From positions 1 through 64,000 of the forward strand of contig JBQCGD010000095.1 of NCBI GenBank assembly GCA_051955985.1: a stretch of 64,000 bases of DNA. Direction: 5' to 3'. A program made the translations under genes and the position numbers. The notes beneath the pieces were generated by a model. That model saw only the letters and a list, made by a program, of their open reading frames with translations. It searched no databases and was not told where the DNA came from. This DNA comes from DATKPA01 sp051955985. Its GTDB lineage: Bacteria > Planctomycetota > Phycisphaerae > WQYP01. Shown here piece after piece: positions 34,035 to 42,919 of the stretch (the stretch's first letter is position 1; each line of letters begins with the position of its first letter).

Positions 34035-34132
34035 CGAACTACTGTGGCTGGCCCTTCCCCTCCAGAATTATCTCGCCACCCCGCGTCCCTCCCCCGTATC
34101 ATTCACCCGAACTGATCATGAAGGAGAAGCCC

Positions 34133-34489
34133 ATGATCGAACTCTTCGGCATCTATCTCTTCTGCAAACGCCTCGGCCAGCGCCTCCGCCGCCGCGGCTT
34201 CTCCCCCATCCGATGGCAGTTGATGCTGATCTTCTTCTGGTTCCTCGGCGAGTTCGTCGGCTCCATCATCGGAGCACTCTTCGCGATTGCTGGAGGAAAC
34301 CGGGAATCCTACATGGGCGCCGCCTACCTCGGCGCACTGCTCGGCGCCCTCGCCGGAGCCGGCATGGCGTACCAGATCGCCGATCGCATCACCAAGGCCA
34401 AACTCGCCACCATGGCCAACCCCGCCTTCCCCGTCGAAGTGGCTCCTGCCTCTCCCATGTCAGAAGTGCCCACCGCAAACAGCCCGTGA
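34133..34489 (+). CDS. small membrane protein, unknown function
   Basis: 118 residues with two hydrophobic helices, LMLIFFWFLGEFVGSIIGAL and YLGALLGALAGAGMAYQIA, both rich in GxxxG-type glycines, between a basic N-terminus (KRLGQRLRRRGF) and a short disordered tail. aaggagaag ends three nt before ATG 34133. The topology would put both ends in the cytoplasm. Confidence 0.6.
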   Translation: MIELFGIYLFCKRLGQRLRRRGFSPIRWQLMLIFFWFLGEFVGSIIGALFAIAGGNRESYMGAAYLGALLGALAGAGMAYQIADRITKAKLATMANPAFPVEVAPASPMSEVPTANSP

Positions 34490-34490
34490 A

Positions 34491-35630
34491 TTACGCCCCG
34501 CCCCGCACGCTCCCCAGCACCTCCAGATTCTTCCGCGCCGCCTCCCCCGCACTCGCATCATCCTTCACCCGCAGAAAGCACCCCTCCGCCTTCTCCACCT
34601 CTCCCATCCGCAGATAACACGCCCCCAGGTTCAGCACCGCATCCGCCCCCAGTATCCGCGGATCAAAATTGATCATCCGGTCATACGCCCCCGTCCGCCC
34701 CATCTCGATCAACTTCTCCAGACACCCCGCCGCCTCCGCAAACCGCCCATACGCAAAATGCCGATTCGCCCGCATCCACAGCATCGGCGCACTCGTCGGA
34801 AACCACCGCTCCGCCAGCCAGTACGCCTCCTCCTCCCCGATTGGCCCGCCACGAATCCCGTTCTGCCCCCCAAGAATAATGAACTCCAGCAGCAGCGCCA
34901 CCGACGGTATCGGCGCCCGCGCCGCATCCCGCCGCGCCCACACCTGCCGGCTCGCCTCGATCAAATCCTCCACGCCGCCCATGTCCCCCAGCTGAATCCG
35001 CGTCCGCCCGCACTCGATCAGGTAATACAACTGCCCCGGCCGCTCGGCCAGTTCCATCTTCAACAACTTCACCGCCCGCTGCAGCTTCGCGATCTTCAGC
35101 GCATGCACAAACCCCGTATGCCGCAGAATCACCCCCGAATGCCCGATCCGCTGCCCCCGCTCCCGCGCCAACTGATCCAACGGCACGCTCGGATGCTCAT
35201 GAATCCGCCCCACAAACCGCACCCCCTCCACGCGCCGTGCCAACCGCAACGAACTCATCTCCGTCCACACCCCCGGCCGCGCCGCGTCCGCCAGGTTCTG
35301 CAATGTCACCAGATACGCAAACATCCCCTCGTCCCGCATCGCCGTGCGCAACCGCTCCACCGATCCCGCCAGCAACTCCTCATCCGCATCCATTCCCATC
35401 ACCCACTCCCCCCGCGCCCGCTCCAGCACAAAATTCCGCGCTGCCGAAAAATCATCCTTCCACGCAAAATCCAACACCGTCGCCCCATGCGCCCGCGCTA
35501 CCTCCCGCGTCTGATCCGTCGACCCCGTGTCCGCCACCAGGATCTCCTCCGCCACCCCCTTCACCGAATCCACCGCCCGCCCGATCACCCCCGCCTCATC
35601 CCGCGCGATCATCATCACCGTCAACGCCAT
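34491..35630 (-). CDS. family 2 glycosyltransferase with C-terminal TPR region
   Basis: A 379-residue protein. ALTVMMIARDEAGVIGRAVD, VADTGSTDQTREVA, and GMDADEELL are the GT2 nucleotide and metal motifs of the SunS/WcaA-like subgroup. From ~200 onward, helical pairs (ALKIAKLQRAVKLLKMEL, AVLNLGACYLRMGEVEKAEGCF) look like TPRs, a common addition in this subgroup that is thought to bind acceptor proteins. gggag lies seven nt before the ATG. Its gene end is one nt from the convergent membrane protein's stop. Confidence 0.85.
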   Translation of the reverse strand: MALTVMMIARDEAGVIGRAVDSVKGVAEEILVADTGSTDQTREVARAHGATVLDFAWKDDFSAARNFVLERARGEWVMGMDADEELLAGSVERLRTAMRDEGMFAYLVTLQNLADAARPGVWTEMSSLRLARRVEGVRFVGRIHEHPSVPLDQLARERGQRIGHSGVILRHTGFVHALKIAKLQRAVKLLKMELAERPGQLYYLIECGRTRIQLGDMGGVEDLIEASRQVWARRDAARAPIPSVALLLEFIILGGQNGIRGGPIGEEEAYWLAERWFPTSAPMLWMRANRHFAYGRFAEAAGCLEKLIEMGRTGAYDRMINFDPRILGADAVLNLGACYLRMGEVEKAEGCFLRVKDDASAGEAARKNLEVLGSVRGGA

Positions 35631-35644
35631 CCCGCATCTCCCAA

Positions 35645-35677
35645 CAAAAAAGGAGGAAGCGTCTCAACGCTCCCTCC
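35645..35677 (-). terminator. intrinsic terminator after the PEP-CTERM gene
   Basis: Read on the minus strand: ggagggagcgt, tgag loop, acgcttcctcc, then tttttt. The stem is 11 bp with one G-U wobble that pairs only in minus-strand RNA, which fixes the orientation. It lies ~70 nt after the stop of the gene at 35747-36511 and before the GT2 start. Confidence 0.88.
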
Positions 35678-35695
35678 TCTACTATCGACCAATTC

Positions 35696-35743
35696 CAAGC
35701 CGTCTTCGTGGCACTTCGTCTCTTCGTGCCATCGTGTTTCCTT
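35696..35743. repeat. cacgaagg-family dispersed repeat
   Basis: cttcgtggcacttcgtctcttcg then tgccatcgtgttt, the reverse complement of the cacgaag words seen elsewhere. It fills the space between the terminator and the PEP-CTERM gene stop. Confidence 0.6.
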
Positions 35744-35746
35744 CCG

Positions 35747-36511
35747 TCAAACCCGCCGACGCCGCCCCAGCGCCCACGCCACCACCGGCGCCCCAAACAG
35801 TACCGCACTCGCCGGCTCCGGTGTCGGCGTCGGCAACGCAAAAGACCCCTGCACCGGCGTCGAATACGACCCCGTCGGATCCTCCACCGAAATCGCCGTC
35901 GACGTCGTCTCGTCCGTGAACGTGTACAGCCCGAACGGATTGAACGATGACCCCGTATACCCCTCCCCGAACACATACCCCGTCGGCAGCGTCGTCCCGC
36001 TCGGCTTCGCCACCAGCGCCCCAATCTCCGCATCCGAATCGCTCTCCAGCGCATTCACCACGGTGTCATAGGTGCTCGATCCAAATAGCATTGCCCAGTT
36101 CGGATTGCTCCCCAGCGAATTGCTCACCACGATCTGCTGATTCCCGTTCAACCCCACCAGCACCAGCGAATGCACCACGCCCGCCGTGCTCTGGCCGTCC
36201 TGCAGCGGCACCGCCGGTGCATCCGCAAGATTCAGGTCAAACGTCCCCGCCGTGCTCGCCGTCAGACCCGTCACCCCCACCGATCCCACTTCATAATTCG
36301 CATACCCCACCGGCATCGCGATCGGCGTCGTGTTGTCCGTCTGCACCACCGATACATTCGATGTGTACAACGCATGCGCGTGGGTCAGATCCACCGGCGA
36401 CGTCACCGTCGCCCCTGTGTAAATAATATCCGCCTTCGCCTGCTGCCCCTGCCACATCGTCGCCACCCCGATCGCCCCCAGACACGCCGCCTTCAATCCA
36501 GTGTTCGCCAT
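35747..36511 (-). CDS. PEP-CTERM secreted protein, unknown function
   Basis: A 254-residue exported protein. A signal peptide (ACLGAIGVATMWQGQQAKA) is followed by a beta-rich, Thr/Ser/Gly-rich body (VTSPVDLTHAHALYTS, GSVGVTGLTASTAGTFDLNLAD) and a C-terminal TPEPASAVLFGAPVVAWALG then RRRR, a complete PEP-CTERM sorting tail (PEP motif, hydrophobic span, arginine cluster). It should be processed by an exosortase/archaeosortase-type enzyme; none is encoded here. The body gives no clear enzymatic domain. A strong terminator follows. Confidence 0.85.
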   Translation of the reverse strand: MANTGLKAACLGAIGVATMWQGQQAKADIIYTGATVTSPVDLTHAHALYTSNVSVVQTDNTTPIAMPVGYANYEVGSVGVTGLTASTAGTFDLNLADAPAVPLQDGQSTAGVVHSLVLVGLNGNQQIVVSNSLGSNPNWAMLFGSSTYDTVVNALESDSDAEIGALVAKPSGTTLPTGYVFGEGYTGSSFNPFGLYTFTDETTSTAISVEDPTGSYSTPVQGSFALPTPTPEPASAVLFGAPVVAWALGRRRRV

Positions 36512-36878
36512 GGAAACAAACGCTCCTTCAGCCCGCCGCGCGCCGACCAACAACAAGCCGTCGAGCCCGGCAGCTCCATCCTGCAGAAATCCTGTCGAGT
36601 TGGTCGCCGAACTATACCTCAGTCGGCATTCGACGCAAGAAAAATTCGTCTGTAACTCCTTTCCGGACCTTGATTAGCAGTTATCTTCCCTGTCGTTTTG
36701 TCCGCCTCCGCCCCATTCCCTTTTTGCGATGAACCCGCCCCCTCTCCATTCACGTTTGCAACCCCTCATCTTGACATACCCCCCGCTTTTTCTTACCTTA
36801 CGTGGCTTACTTTCGACCGGCGGGCCGTTGGGCTCTGACTCGTATTCCGCCAGTCCCAACCACTGAACAGGGTGCTGC
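36512..36878. promoter_or_regulatory. divergent intergenic region upstream of rpmF (367 nt) with promoter at 36771-36799
   Basis: A perfect -35 TTGACA (36771-36776) is followed by a 17-nt spacer and TACCTT (36794-36799), reading toward rpmF with a ~75-nt leader. The rest holds the PEP-CTERM gene's leader (ggag 11 nt before its ATG) and no other visible gene. Confidence 0.55.
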
Positions 36879-37064
36879 ATGCTTCCGTTTCACAAAACCT
36901 CCAAGTCCCGCAAGGGTACCCGCCGCGCTCACCACGCTGTCAAAGGCGCTCACGTCGTCCGCTGCCCCAAGTGCAGCCAGTCCAAGCAGCCGCACCGCAT
37001 GTGCGCCAACTGCGGCTACGTGAACAAGGGCCTCTCCCTCGTCGTCGGCGAAGGCCAGGAATAA
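36879..37064 (+). CDS. rpmF: 50S ribosomal protein L32
   Basis: A 61-residue protein. KTSKSRKGTRRAHHAVKG is the L32 N-terminus, and the two CxxC pairs (CPKCSQ and CANCGY) form its zinc ribbon. It is followed by plsX 36 nt later, the conserved rpmF-plsX arrangement that links translation and phospholipid synthesis. aggg lies before the ATG. Confidence 0.96.
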   Translation: MLPFHKTSKSRKGTRRAHHAVKGAHVVRCPKCSQSKQPHRMCANCGYVNKGLSLVVGEGQE

Positions 37065-37100
37065 GCCTCCTCCCTCCTCACTTTGATGTAGAGAGTGACG

Positions 37101-38099
37101 ATGCGCATTGCGATTGACGCCATGGGCGGGGACCAGGCTCCCAAGCAGATCATTCAAGGCGCGATCGATGCGCTTCCTCTCCTGGAAGCAGGCGACCAGA
37201 TCATCCTCGTCGGCAACGAAGAGGTCATCCGCCAGCACGCCGGCGAAGCCATCACGAGCGCAGGCGAAAAGATCCGCATCGAGCACGCCTCCCAAGTCAT
37301 CACCATGGAAGATTCCCCCGTCGATGCCATCCGCGGCAAGCGCGATTCCTCCATCGTCCGCATGGTCAAACTCGGCAAGGAAGGCAACGCCGACGCCCTC
37401 ATCTCCGCCGGCAACACCGGCGCCCTCGTCGCCGCCGGCGTCCTCATGCTCAAGCCCCTCAAAGGCGCCGACCGCCCCGGCATCGCCGTCCTCCTCCCCT
37501 CCGTCAAAGGCGCCGTGATGCTGTGCGATGCCGGCGCCAACACCACCCCCAAGCCCGCTCACCTCTATCAATACGCCGTCATGGCCTCCCTCTACCTCAA
37601 GGCCGTCAAAGGCATCGAAAATCCCTCCGTCGGCATTCTCAACGTCGGCACCGAAGAAGAAAAAGGCACCCCCCTCGTCAAGGAAGCCCGCGAACTCATC
37701 GTCGCCGACAAAAACATCAACTTCGTCGGCTACGTCGAAGGCCGCGAAATCCCCAAGCACCCCTGCGACGTCCTCATCACCGACGGCTTCACCGGCAACG
37801 TCACCCTCAAAGTCATCGAAGGCTGGTCCTCCGGCCTCTTCCACACCCTCCAGCAGGAAATCTCCAGCGAATCCCCCGAACTGATCGCCAAGCTCAAACC
37901 CCTCCTCGGCCGCGTCATGAAACGCTACGACCACGAAGAATACGGCGGCGCCCTCCTCGTCGGCGTCCAGGGCCTCTTCTTCAAAGTCCACGGCTCCGCC
38001 GGCGCCCGCGCCATCAAGAACGCCGTCGCCGCCGCCAAGGCCGCCGGCAAGCTCGATCTCAATGCCCAGATCGAAGCCCGTCTCGCTCCCCACGCTTGA
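37101..38099 (+). CDS. plsX: phosphate acyltransferase PlsX
   Basis: A 332-residue soluble enzyme that makes acyl-phosphate from acyl-ACP for glycerolipid synthesis. MRIAIDAMGGDQAPKQIIQG is the classical N-terminus. SAGNTGALVAAGVLML, GNVTLKVIEGWSSGLF and GGALLVGVQGLFFKVHGSA are family signatures. The length is normal. It overlaps no neighbour and is co-transcribed with rpmF. fabH is not immediately downstream, unlike in many bacteria. Confidence 0.96.
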   Translation: MRIAIDAMGGDQAPKQIIQGAIDALPLLEAGDQIILVGNEEVIRQHAGEAITSAGEKIRIEHASQVITMEDSPVDAIRGKRDSSIVRMVKLGKEGNADALISAGNTGALVAAGVLMLKPLKGADRPGIAVLLPSVKGAVMLCDAGANTTPKPAHLYQYAVMASLYLKAVKGIENPSVGILNVGTEEEKGTPLVKEARELIVADKNINFVGYVEGREIPKHPCDVLITDGFTGNVTLKVIEGWSSGLFHTLQQEISSESPELIAKLKPLLGRVMKRYDHEEYGGALLVGVQGLFFKVHGSAGARAIKNAVAAAKAAGKLDLNAQIEARLAPHA

Positions 38100-38220
38100 C
38101 CCACCCGCGCGAACCGCCATATAACTGAACATCCTACGCAGTAGGGGATTTCTCCAAAATCCGTGACGCTGTCGCGCGATAGCGCCTTCCGATTTTCCAT
38201 CTTTCATGAAGGGGCCTGCC

Positions 38221-38868
38221 ATGCCCGCCACGCTTCCGCCTTTGCCTTACGCTTTCGACGCTCTCGAACCGGTGATCGACGCCACCACCATGCAGATCCA
38301 CCACGGCAAACACCACCAGGCCTACGTCACCAACTTCAACAACGCCGTCGCCGGAAAGCCCGACCTCGAATCCAAGTCCGCCGAAGACATCATCAAAAAC
38401 CTCTCCTCCGTCCCCGAAGACATCCGCGCTGCCGTCCGCAACAACGGCGGCGGCCACGTCAACCACTCCCTCTTCTGGACCCTCCTCGCCCCCAAGGGCA
38501 AGGGCGGCGGCGGCGAACCCACCGGCCCCCTCGCCGACGCCATCAAGGCCTCCTTCGGCTCCTTCGCCGATTTCAAAACCAAGTTCCAGGATGCCGGCGC
38601 CAAACGCTTCGGCTCCGGCTGGGCCTGGCTCATCGTCAAAGACGGCAAACTCGCCATCACCTCCACCGCCAACCAGGACAACCCCATCATGCCGGACGCC
38701 GTCCTCGCCCCCACCAATGCCGCCTCCGGCAAGCCGATCCTCGGCGTCGATGTGTGGGAACACGCCTACTACCTCAAGTACCAGAACAAGCGCCCCGATT
38801 ACCTCACCGCCATCTGGGACGTCATCAACTGGCCGCGCGTGGCGGAACTCTACAGCGCCGCGAAGTAA
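38221..38868 (+). CDS. sodB: iron/manganese superoxide dismutase
   Basis: A 215-residue enzyme. The four metal ligands are visible: His in TTMQIHHGKHHQAY, His in GGHVNHSLFW, Asp and His in GVDVWEHAYYLKYQNKRPDYL. GSGWAWLIVKDGKL is the conserved substrate-side segment. Fe versus Mn cannot be decided with confidence. There is no signal peptide, so it is cytoplasmic. aagggg lies ~six nt before ATG 38221. An intrinsic terminator follows. Confidence 0.96.
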   Translation: MPATLPPLPYAFDALEPVIDATTMQIHHGKHHQAYVTNFNNAVAGKPDLESKSAEDIIKNLSSVPEDIRAAVRNNGGGHVNHSLFWTLLAPKGKGGGGEPTGPLADAIKASFGSFADFKTKFQDAGAKRFGSGWAWLIVKDGKLAITSTANQDNPIMPDAVLAPTNAASGKPILGVDVWEHAYYLKYQNKRPDYLTAIWDVINWPRVAELYSAAK

Positions 38869-38896
38869 TTCCCCCTCCTCCATGCAAACAGAAAAG

Positions 38897-38932
38897 ACGG
38901 GCTGACATCGGCGTCAGCCCGTTTCTTTTTTT
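38897..38932 (+). terminator. intrinsic terminator after sod
   Basis: Perfect 10-bp stem acgggctgac / gtcagcccgt with loop atcggc, followed by ttcttttttt. It starts 29 nt after the sod stop. Confidence 0.93.
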
Positions 38933-39007
38933 GCCCCCCGCAACAGGGCATGCCCCTTGCACCCCATCCTCCCTGCACGACTTTCAAACACCGCCAAGGA
39001 GGATCTC

Positions 39008-39721
39008 ATGGCCACCGACAACCTCAACGACCTCGTCGTTACCCACCTGCAGGACGCCTACGCAATGGAGCAGAACGTCCTCAAAATGCTCGACAACATG
39101 ATCTCCACCACCGATGACCTCCAGATGAAACAAACCCTCGAACATCACCGCGCCCAGACCGTCGAGCACGGCAACCGCGTCGAGCAGCGCTTGCGCGACA
39201 TGAACCAAAGCACCTCCATGACCAAAAACGCCGGCGCGATGATGACCGCCTGGATGAAAATGATCCCCGACATGATGCGTGACGAAAAAGCCACCAAGAA
39301 CCTGCGCGACGGCTACGTCACCGAGCATCTCGAAATCGCCGGCTACCAGCTCCTCGAACGCATCGCCGATCGCGCCGGCGATTCCCAGACCGCCGACGTC
39401 GCCCGCCGCAACCGCCAGGATGAAGAATCCATGGCCAACCGCCTCGCCAGCTTCTGGGGCCGCGCCGTCGATCTCGATCTCGCCAAGATGGGTATTGAAC
39501 AGGATGCCTCCGGCACTCCCACCGGCGCCTACGGCCGCCGCGCCGACGCCGCCGAACACGGCAGCACCTGGACCGGCTCCTCCACCGACGCCGACATGGG
39601 CATGGGCTTCCACAGTGACCGCGCCGCCACCAACACCGGCTACGACCAGGTCCAGGGCAACGTCCCCACCGAAGCCAACGTCGACCTTCGCACCAAGACC
39701 CCCAACACCCGCAACCCGTAA
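39008..39721 (+). CDS. DUF892 (YciE-like) ferritin-like protein
   Basis: A 237-residue protein. The first ~165 residues are a four-helix bundle with the DUF892 pattern (LVVTHLQDAYAMEQNVLKML, TLEHHRAQTVEHGNRVE, VTEHLEIAGYQLLERIAD), with glutamates and histidines able to bind a di-metal centre. The last ~65 residues are disordered and Thr/Asp/Gly-rich. The strong aaggagg upstream implies high translation. Related proteins are stress-induced. It lies just after sod and next to another small hydrophilic gene, which suggests an oxidative or desiccation stress cluster (inference). Confidence 0.85.
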   Translation: MATDNLNDLVVTHLQDAYAMEQNVLKMLDNMISTTDDLQMKQTLEHHRAQTVEHGNRVEQRLRDMNQSTSMTKNAGAMMTAWMKMIPDMMRDEKATKNLRDGYVTEHLEIAGYQLLERIADRAGDSQTADVARRNRQDEESMANRLASFWGRAVDLDLAKMGIEQDASGTPTGAYGRRADAAEHGSTWTGSSTDADMGMGFHSDRAATNTGYDQVQGNVPTEANVDLRTKTPNTRNP

Positions 39722-39831
39722 CGATCTGCGTTCAACGTTTCCGGAGGCCCGGATGGGCCGTCATAGGAGTAGCTCCGCCTGTGAGGGCCGAGTAAAGCTC
39801 ATCGTGCACCACACACGAGAGGAGACGAACC

Positions 39832-40020
39832 ATGAAATCACAAAAACACAAGGAATCCATTAAATCCGAAGACCGCCCGGACGAATCCCTCGCCCGCCGC
39901 GCTCCCGACGACCCCAGCCGCGCGCCCGAAGAAGAAGGCTCCGCCACTCAAACCAGCAACAAGCAGCAGCTCCTCAACGAGCACCGCACCGACGAATCCG
40001 GCGCTCCCGACGACGATTGA
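39832..40020 (+). CDS. small disordered hydrophilic protein
   Basis: A 62-residue, strongly charged protein (KSQKHKESIKSEDRPDESLA..., ending GAPDDD) without hydrophobic residues to form a core, so it is probably intrinsically disordered. gagagg lies nine nt before ATG. It follows the ferritin-like gene by 110 nt. I recognise no family. Confidence 0.55.
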   Translation: MKSQKHKESIKSEDRPDESLARRAPDDPSRAPEEEGSATQTSNKQQLLNEHRTDESGAPDDD

Positions 40021-40740
40021 TCACCGCCGCGCCGCGGCCGCCTCCGCCGGGACCGTCCCCTTGTACGGCTTCCCCGTCAGCGCCCGATACACCGCGCTCG
40101 CCATATACCCCGCGCCCTTCGCATTCGGATGCACCGTGTCCGGAAAATCATCCGTGTGCTGCTCCAGCGCGCTGTGCACGTCGATCAGCCCGCAATTCGT
40201 GTTGCGCGCCACCGCATAGATCATCCCGATCTCCGAATCCACCGGCGCCTCCCGGATCTTGTACTTGTTCTCCCCCGTCACCGGGCACGGATACGCCAGC
40301 CAGATCCGCGGATGCGACGTCAGCTTCTTGTACTGATGCACCAGTGCCGTGTAATCGTGCGAGAACTCCTCCCGGTGCGACCAGTTCTGCGGCTTCGAGT
40401 CGTTCGTCCCCAGCATGATCACCACCACGTCCGGCTCGAAACTCAGCGACTGCCGATACAGCTCCTGCCGCACATACGGCTTGTCCCCCGCCGTCAGCAG
40501 CGTCGCCCCGCTCACGCCGAAGTTCCGCACCTCGTACTTCGAGCCCAGCATCCGCTGCAGCTGCTCCGGGTACGTGTTCTCGCTCAGCCCCGCGCCCAGC
40601 GTGATCGAATCCCCCACGCACGCCAGCCTGATCCGCCCCGGATACGCCGCCTCATTCACCGGCGAATGACGTTCAGGACCCTGCGTGCACGAAGCGAGCC
40701 CCGCAACCAGAAGCAACGCGGAGAAAAAGCGATGACGCAT
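40021..40740 (-). CDS. SGNH/GDSL hydrolase, lipoprotein
   Basis: A 239-residue protein. Signal with lipobox LVAGLASC. Block I is ACVGDSITLGAG (nucleophile Ser), block II NFGVSGATLL, block III VVIMLGTND, and block V DTVHPNAKGAGYMA (Asp-His). A complete catalytic set for an esterase or deacetylase is present, probably acting on acylated polysaccharides or sugars at the cell surface. Its stop abuts that of the small hydrophilic gene. glyA lies 17 nt upstream on the same strand. Confidence 0.9.
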   Translation of the reverse strand: MRHRFFSALLLVAGLASCTQGPERHSPVNEAAYPGRIRLACVGDSITLGAGLSENTYPEQLQRMLGSKYEVRNFGVSGATLLTAGDKPYVRQELYRQSLSFEPDVVVIMLGTNDSKPQNWSHREEFSHDYTALVHQYKKLTSHPRIWLAYPCPVTGENKYKIREAPVDSEIGMIYAVARNTNCGLIDVHSALEQHTDDFPDTVHPNAKGAGYMASAVYRALTGKPYKGTVPAEAAAARR

Positions 40741-40757
40741 GCGGAAAAACTCCTCAA

Positions 40758-42020
40758 TCAGTGGGCCAGTTCAACAGTCACATGAGGCAACGGATATGCC
40801 TTGGTGAATTCCTCCACCTCGGCCCGAATCTTCTCCAGCTTCGCCCCATCCCCCGCCGTCTGCACCGCCGCATCAAACCACGCAGCGACCTTCTTCATCT
40901 CCTCCTCCTTCAACCCGCGCGTCGTCAGCGCCGGCGTCCCCACCCGAATCCCCGACGTCTCCATCGCTTTCCGCGTATCGAACGGCACCATGTTCTTGTT
41001 CACAATGATCCCCGCCGCCTGCAGCCACCCTTCCACCGCCGCCCCCGTGAGGTTCGCATCCTTCGCGCGAAGGTCGATCAGCATCAGGTGGTTGTCCGTC
41101 CCGCCCGTCACCAGCCGGTACCCGCGCTTCGTGAACTCTTCGGCGAGCGTCTTGGCATTCTTGATGATCTGCGCCGAATACGTCTTAAACTCCGGCTTCA
41201 ACGCCTCCCCGAACGCCGCCGCCTTCGCCGCGATGATGTGCATCAACGGCCCGCCCTGCAGCCCCGGAAACACCGCCGAATCTATCTTCTTCGCCCAATC
41301 CCCCTTGCACATCGTCATCCCCGACCGCGGCCCACGCAGCGTCTTGTGCGTCGTCGTCGTCACAAAATCCGCCACCGGCACCGGCGACGAATGCAGCCCC
41401 GTCGCCACCAGCCCCGCAATGTGCGCAATGTCCGCCATCAAGAGCGCCCCGACCTCCTGCGCAATCTCCGCAAACTTCCCCCACTCCCATTCCCGCGGAT
41501 AAGCGCTCGCCCCGGTGATGATCAACTTCGGCTTGTGCTCCTGCGCCGCACGCCGCACCTCCGCCATGTCGATGCGCTCCGTCTGCTGGTTCAGCGTGTA
41601 ATGCACCGCCTTGAACCACTTCCCCGACACGTTCACCGACTTCCCGTGCGTCAAATGCCCCCCATGATCCAGGTGCAGCCCCATGATCGTGTCCCCCGGC
41701 TGCAGCGCCGCCAGGAACACCGCCTGGTTCGCCTGCGACCCCGAGTGCGGCTGCACATTCACATGCTCGCACTTGAACAATTCCTTCGCCCGATCCCGCG
41801 CCAGATTTTCGACCACATCAACAAACTGGCACCCCCCGTAATACCGCTTCCCCGGATACCCCTCCGCATACTTGTTCGTCAGCGGAGTCGCCGCCGCCGC
41901 CAGCACCATCGGCGACACATGGTTCTCCGACGCAATCAACTCCAGCGTCGTCTCCTGCCGCCGCGTCTCATCCTGAATAGCCTTCCAGAGGGTGGGATCG
42001 TTCTGCTCAATCGGGTTCAT
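40758..42020 (-). CDS. glyA: serine hydroxymethyltransferase
   Basis: A 420-residue PLP enzyme that converts serine plus THF to glycine plus 5,10-methylene-THF. Visible are LIASENHVSP, NKYAEGYPGKRYYGG, HSGSQANQAVF, and the PLP lysine in TTTTHKTLRGPRSG. The length is normal. The start at 42020 has aagga eight nt upstream, and a plausible sigma-70 promoter sits at 42084-42111. No glycine-riboswitch-like structure was recognised in the leader. Confidence 0.97.
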   Translation of the reverse strand: MNPIEQNDPTLWKAIQDETRRQETTLELIASENHVSPMVLAAAATPLTNKYAEGYPGKRYYGGCQFVDVVENLARDRAKELFKCEHVNVQPHSGSQANQAVFLAALQPGDTIMGLHLDHGGHLTHGKSVNVSGKWFKAVHYTLNQQTERIDMAEVRRAAQEHKPKLIITGASAYPREWEWGKFAEIAQEVGALLMADIAHIAGLVATGLHSSPVPVADFVTTTTHKTLRGPRSGMTMCKGDWAKKIDSAVFPGLQGGPLMHIIAAKAAAFGEALKPEFKTYSAQIIKNAKTLAEEFTKRGYRLVTGGTDNHLMLIDLRAKDANLTGAAVEGWLQAAGIIVNKNMVPFDTRKAMETSGIRVGTPALTTRGLKEEEMKKVAAWFDAAVQTAGDGAKLEKIRAEVEEFTKAYPLPHVTVELAH

Positions 42021-42083
42021 CCGTGGGTCCTTCGAAAAAGAGATACCCGCCAACGCACCAGCTTCAAGGCGGGAGAATCGATC

Positions 42084-42111
42084 ATTATACGGGCTGAACG
42101 CAACTGTTAAA
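42084..42111 (-). promoter_or_regulatory. candidate glyA promoter
   Basis: On the minus strand TTTAAC (42106-42111), 16-nt spacer, TATAAT (42084-42089). The leader to the glyA ATG is ~55 nt. Confidence 0.55.
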
Positions 42112-42163
42112 GCAGCACACTCCCCCCGATTTCTGCCACCGCCTCCCTCCCCGCAACCCCGCC

Positions 42164-42838
42164 TCATTTCGCGATCGCCGCATCCTTCAAAAAAATCGCC
42201 AGGCTCGTGTACCGCGCGTTCGGCGTCGCGTACGCAATCCGGCTGATCGTCCCCGAAAACGTCACCGTGTCATCCCGCTTCAACTTCAAAATCTCGTCCG
42301 TCGCCGAAACCGGAAACGTCGCCGTCACCGTCCATCGCGGCATCGTCGTCGGCACCGGCGGCAGCACCGTCACCGTGAACCCCCGCATCCCGCTCGCCGT
42401 CGCACTCTGAAATTTCCCCGTAATAATCACCGGCTTCCCCGCAAACTTCCCCATCAAATACTGGTTCAATGCCTGGATCCGCAGGTTGTTCGTCGCATCC
42501 CCATACGCCGGCATCCGGTCCTGCGGATAGTCCTTCAACAAATCCGGCGGATTGATCGCCTCCGGCGTCAGCTTGATCGGCTGCGTCGCCGCCGCCCGCA
42601 ACTCCTCATCCTTCTCCTCCAGCTTCGCCTTCAGCGCCCCGTTCTCCGTCTGCAGCGAACTCACCTGCAATTGCAGCTGCGCCACCTGCCCCTGCAAACT
42701 CTCCACCTGCGCCTGCAGATCCTTCACCTTCTGCTGCGCTTCCCACAAATGATCCGGCTCCGTCGTCACGCCCCCAAACGCCGTCACTGCCGCCGATGTG
42801 ATTGTCAGAAAAAGAGCCAGCCGAATTGCTTTCGCCAT
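42164..42838 (-). CDS. exported coiled-coil protein with OB-like domain
   Basis: A 224-residue protein. A signal peptide (AIRLALFLTITSAAVTAFG) is followed by a coiled coil of ~60 residues with heptads (VKDLQAQVESLQGQVAQLQ and onward). The C-terminal ~120 residues contain beta strands (GKPVIITGKFQSA, RDDTVTFSGTISRIAYAT) of the type seen in OB-fold nucleic-acid- or peptide-binding domains. ggag lies eight nt before the ATG. I do not recognise the family; a periplasmic scaffold role is possible. Confidence 0.6.
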   Translation of the reverse strand: MAKAIRLALFLTITSAAVTAFGGVTTEPDHLWEAQQKVKDLQAQVESLQGQVAQLQLQVSSLQTENGALKAKLEEKDEELRAAATQPIKLTPEAINPPDLLKDYPQDRMPAYGDATNNLRIQALNQYLMGKFAGKPVIITGKFQSATASGMRGFTVTVLPPVPTTMPRWTVTATFPVSATDEILKLKRDDTVTFSGTISRIAYATPNARYTSLAIFLKDAAIAK

Positions 42839-42919
42839 CGAAACGCTCCAAGGCCGCAGATTCTCTTTAACCAAGACGTCCTTCGCTGCGCACCATTTCA
42901 AATCGAAATGCCGAATCGG

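Noticed and set aside
34287..36071. 594-residue plus-strand open frame rich in Arg/Pro/His
   Set aside because: Antisense of the GT2-TPR and PEP-CTERM genes; composition artefact.
39746..39764. ggccc ggat gggcc hairpin after the ferritin-like gene as terminator
   Set aside because: Short stem and no T-tract, and the next gene has a good ribosome site suggesting read-through.
42021..42111. possible glycine riboswitch in the glyA leader
   Set aside because: The leader is only ~55 nt from the candidate promoter and shows no recognisable aptamer pairing.
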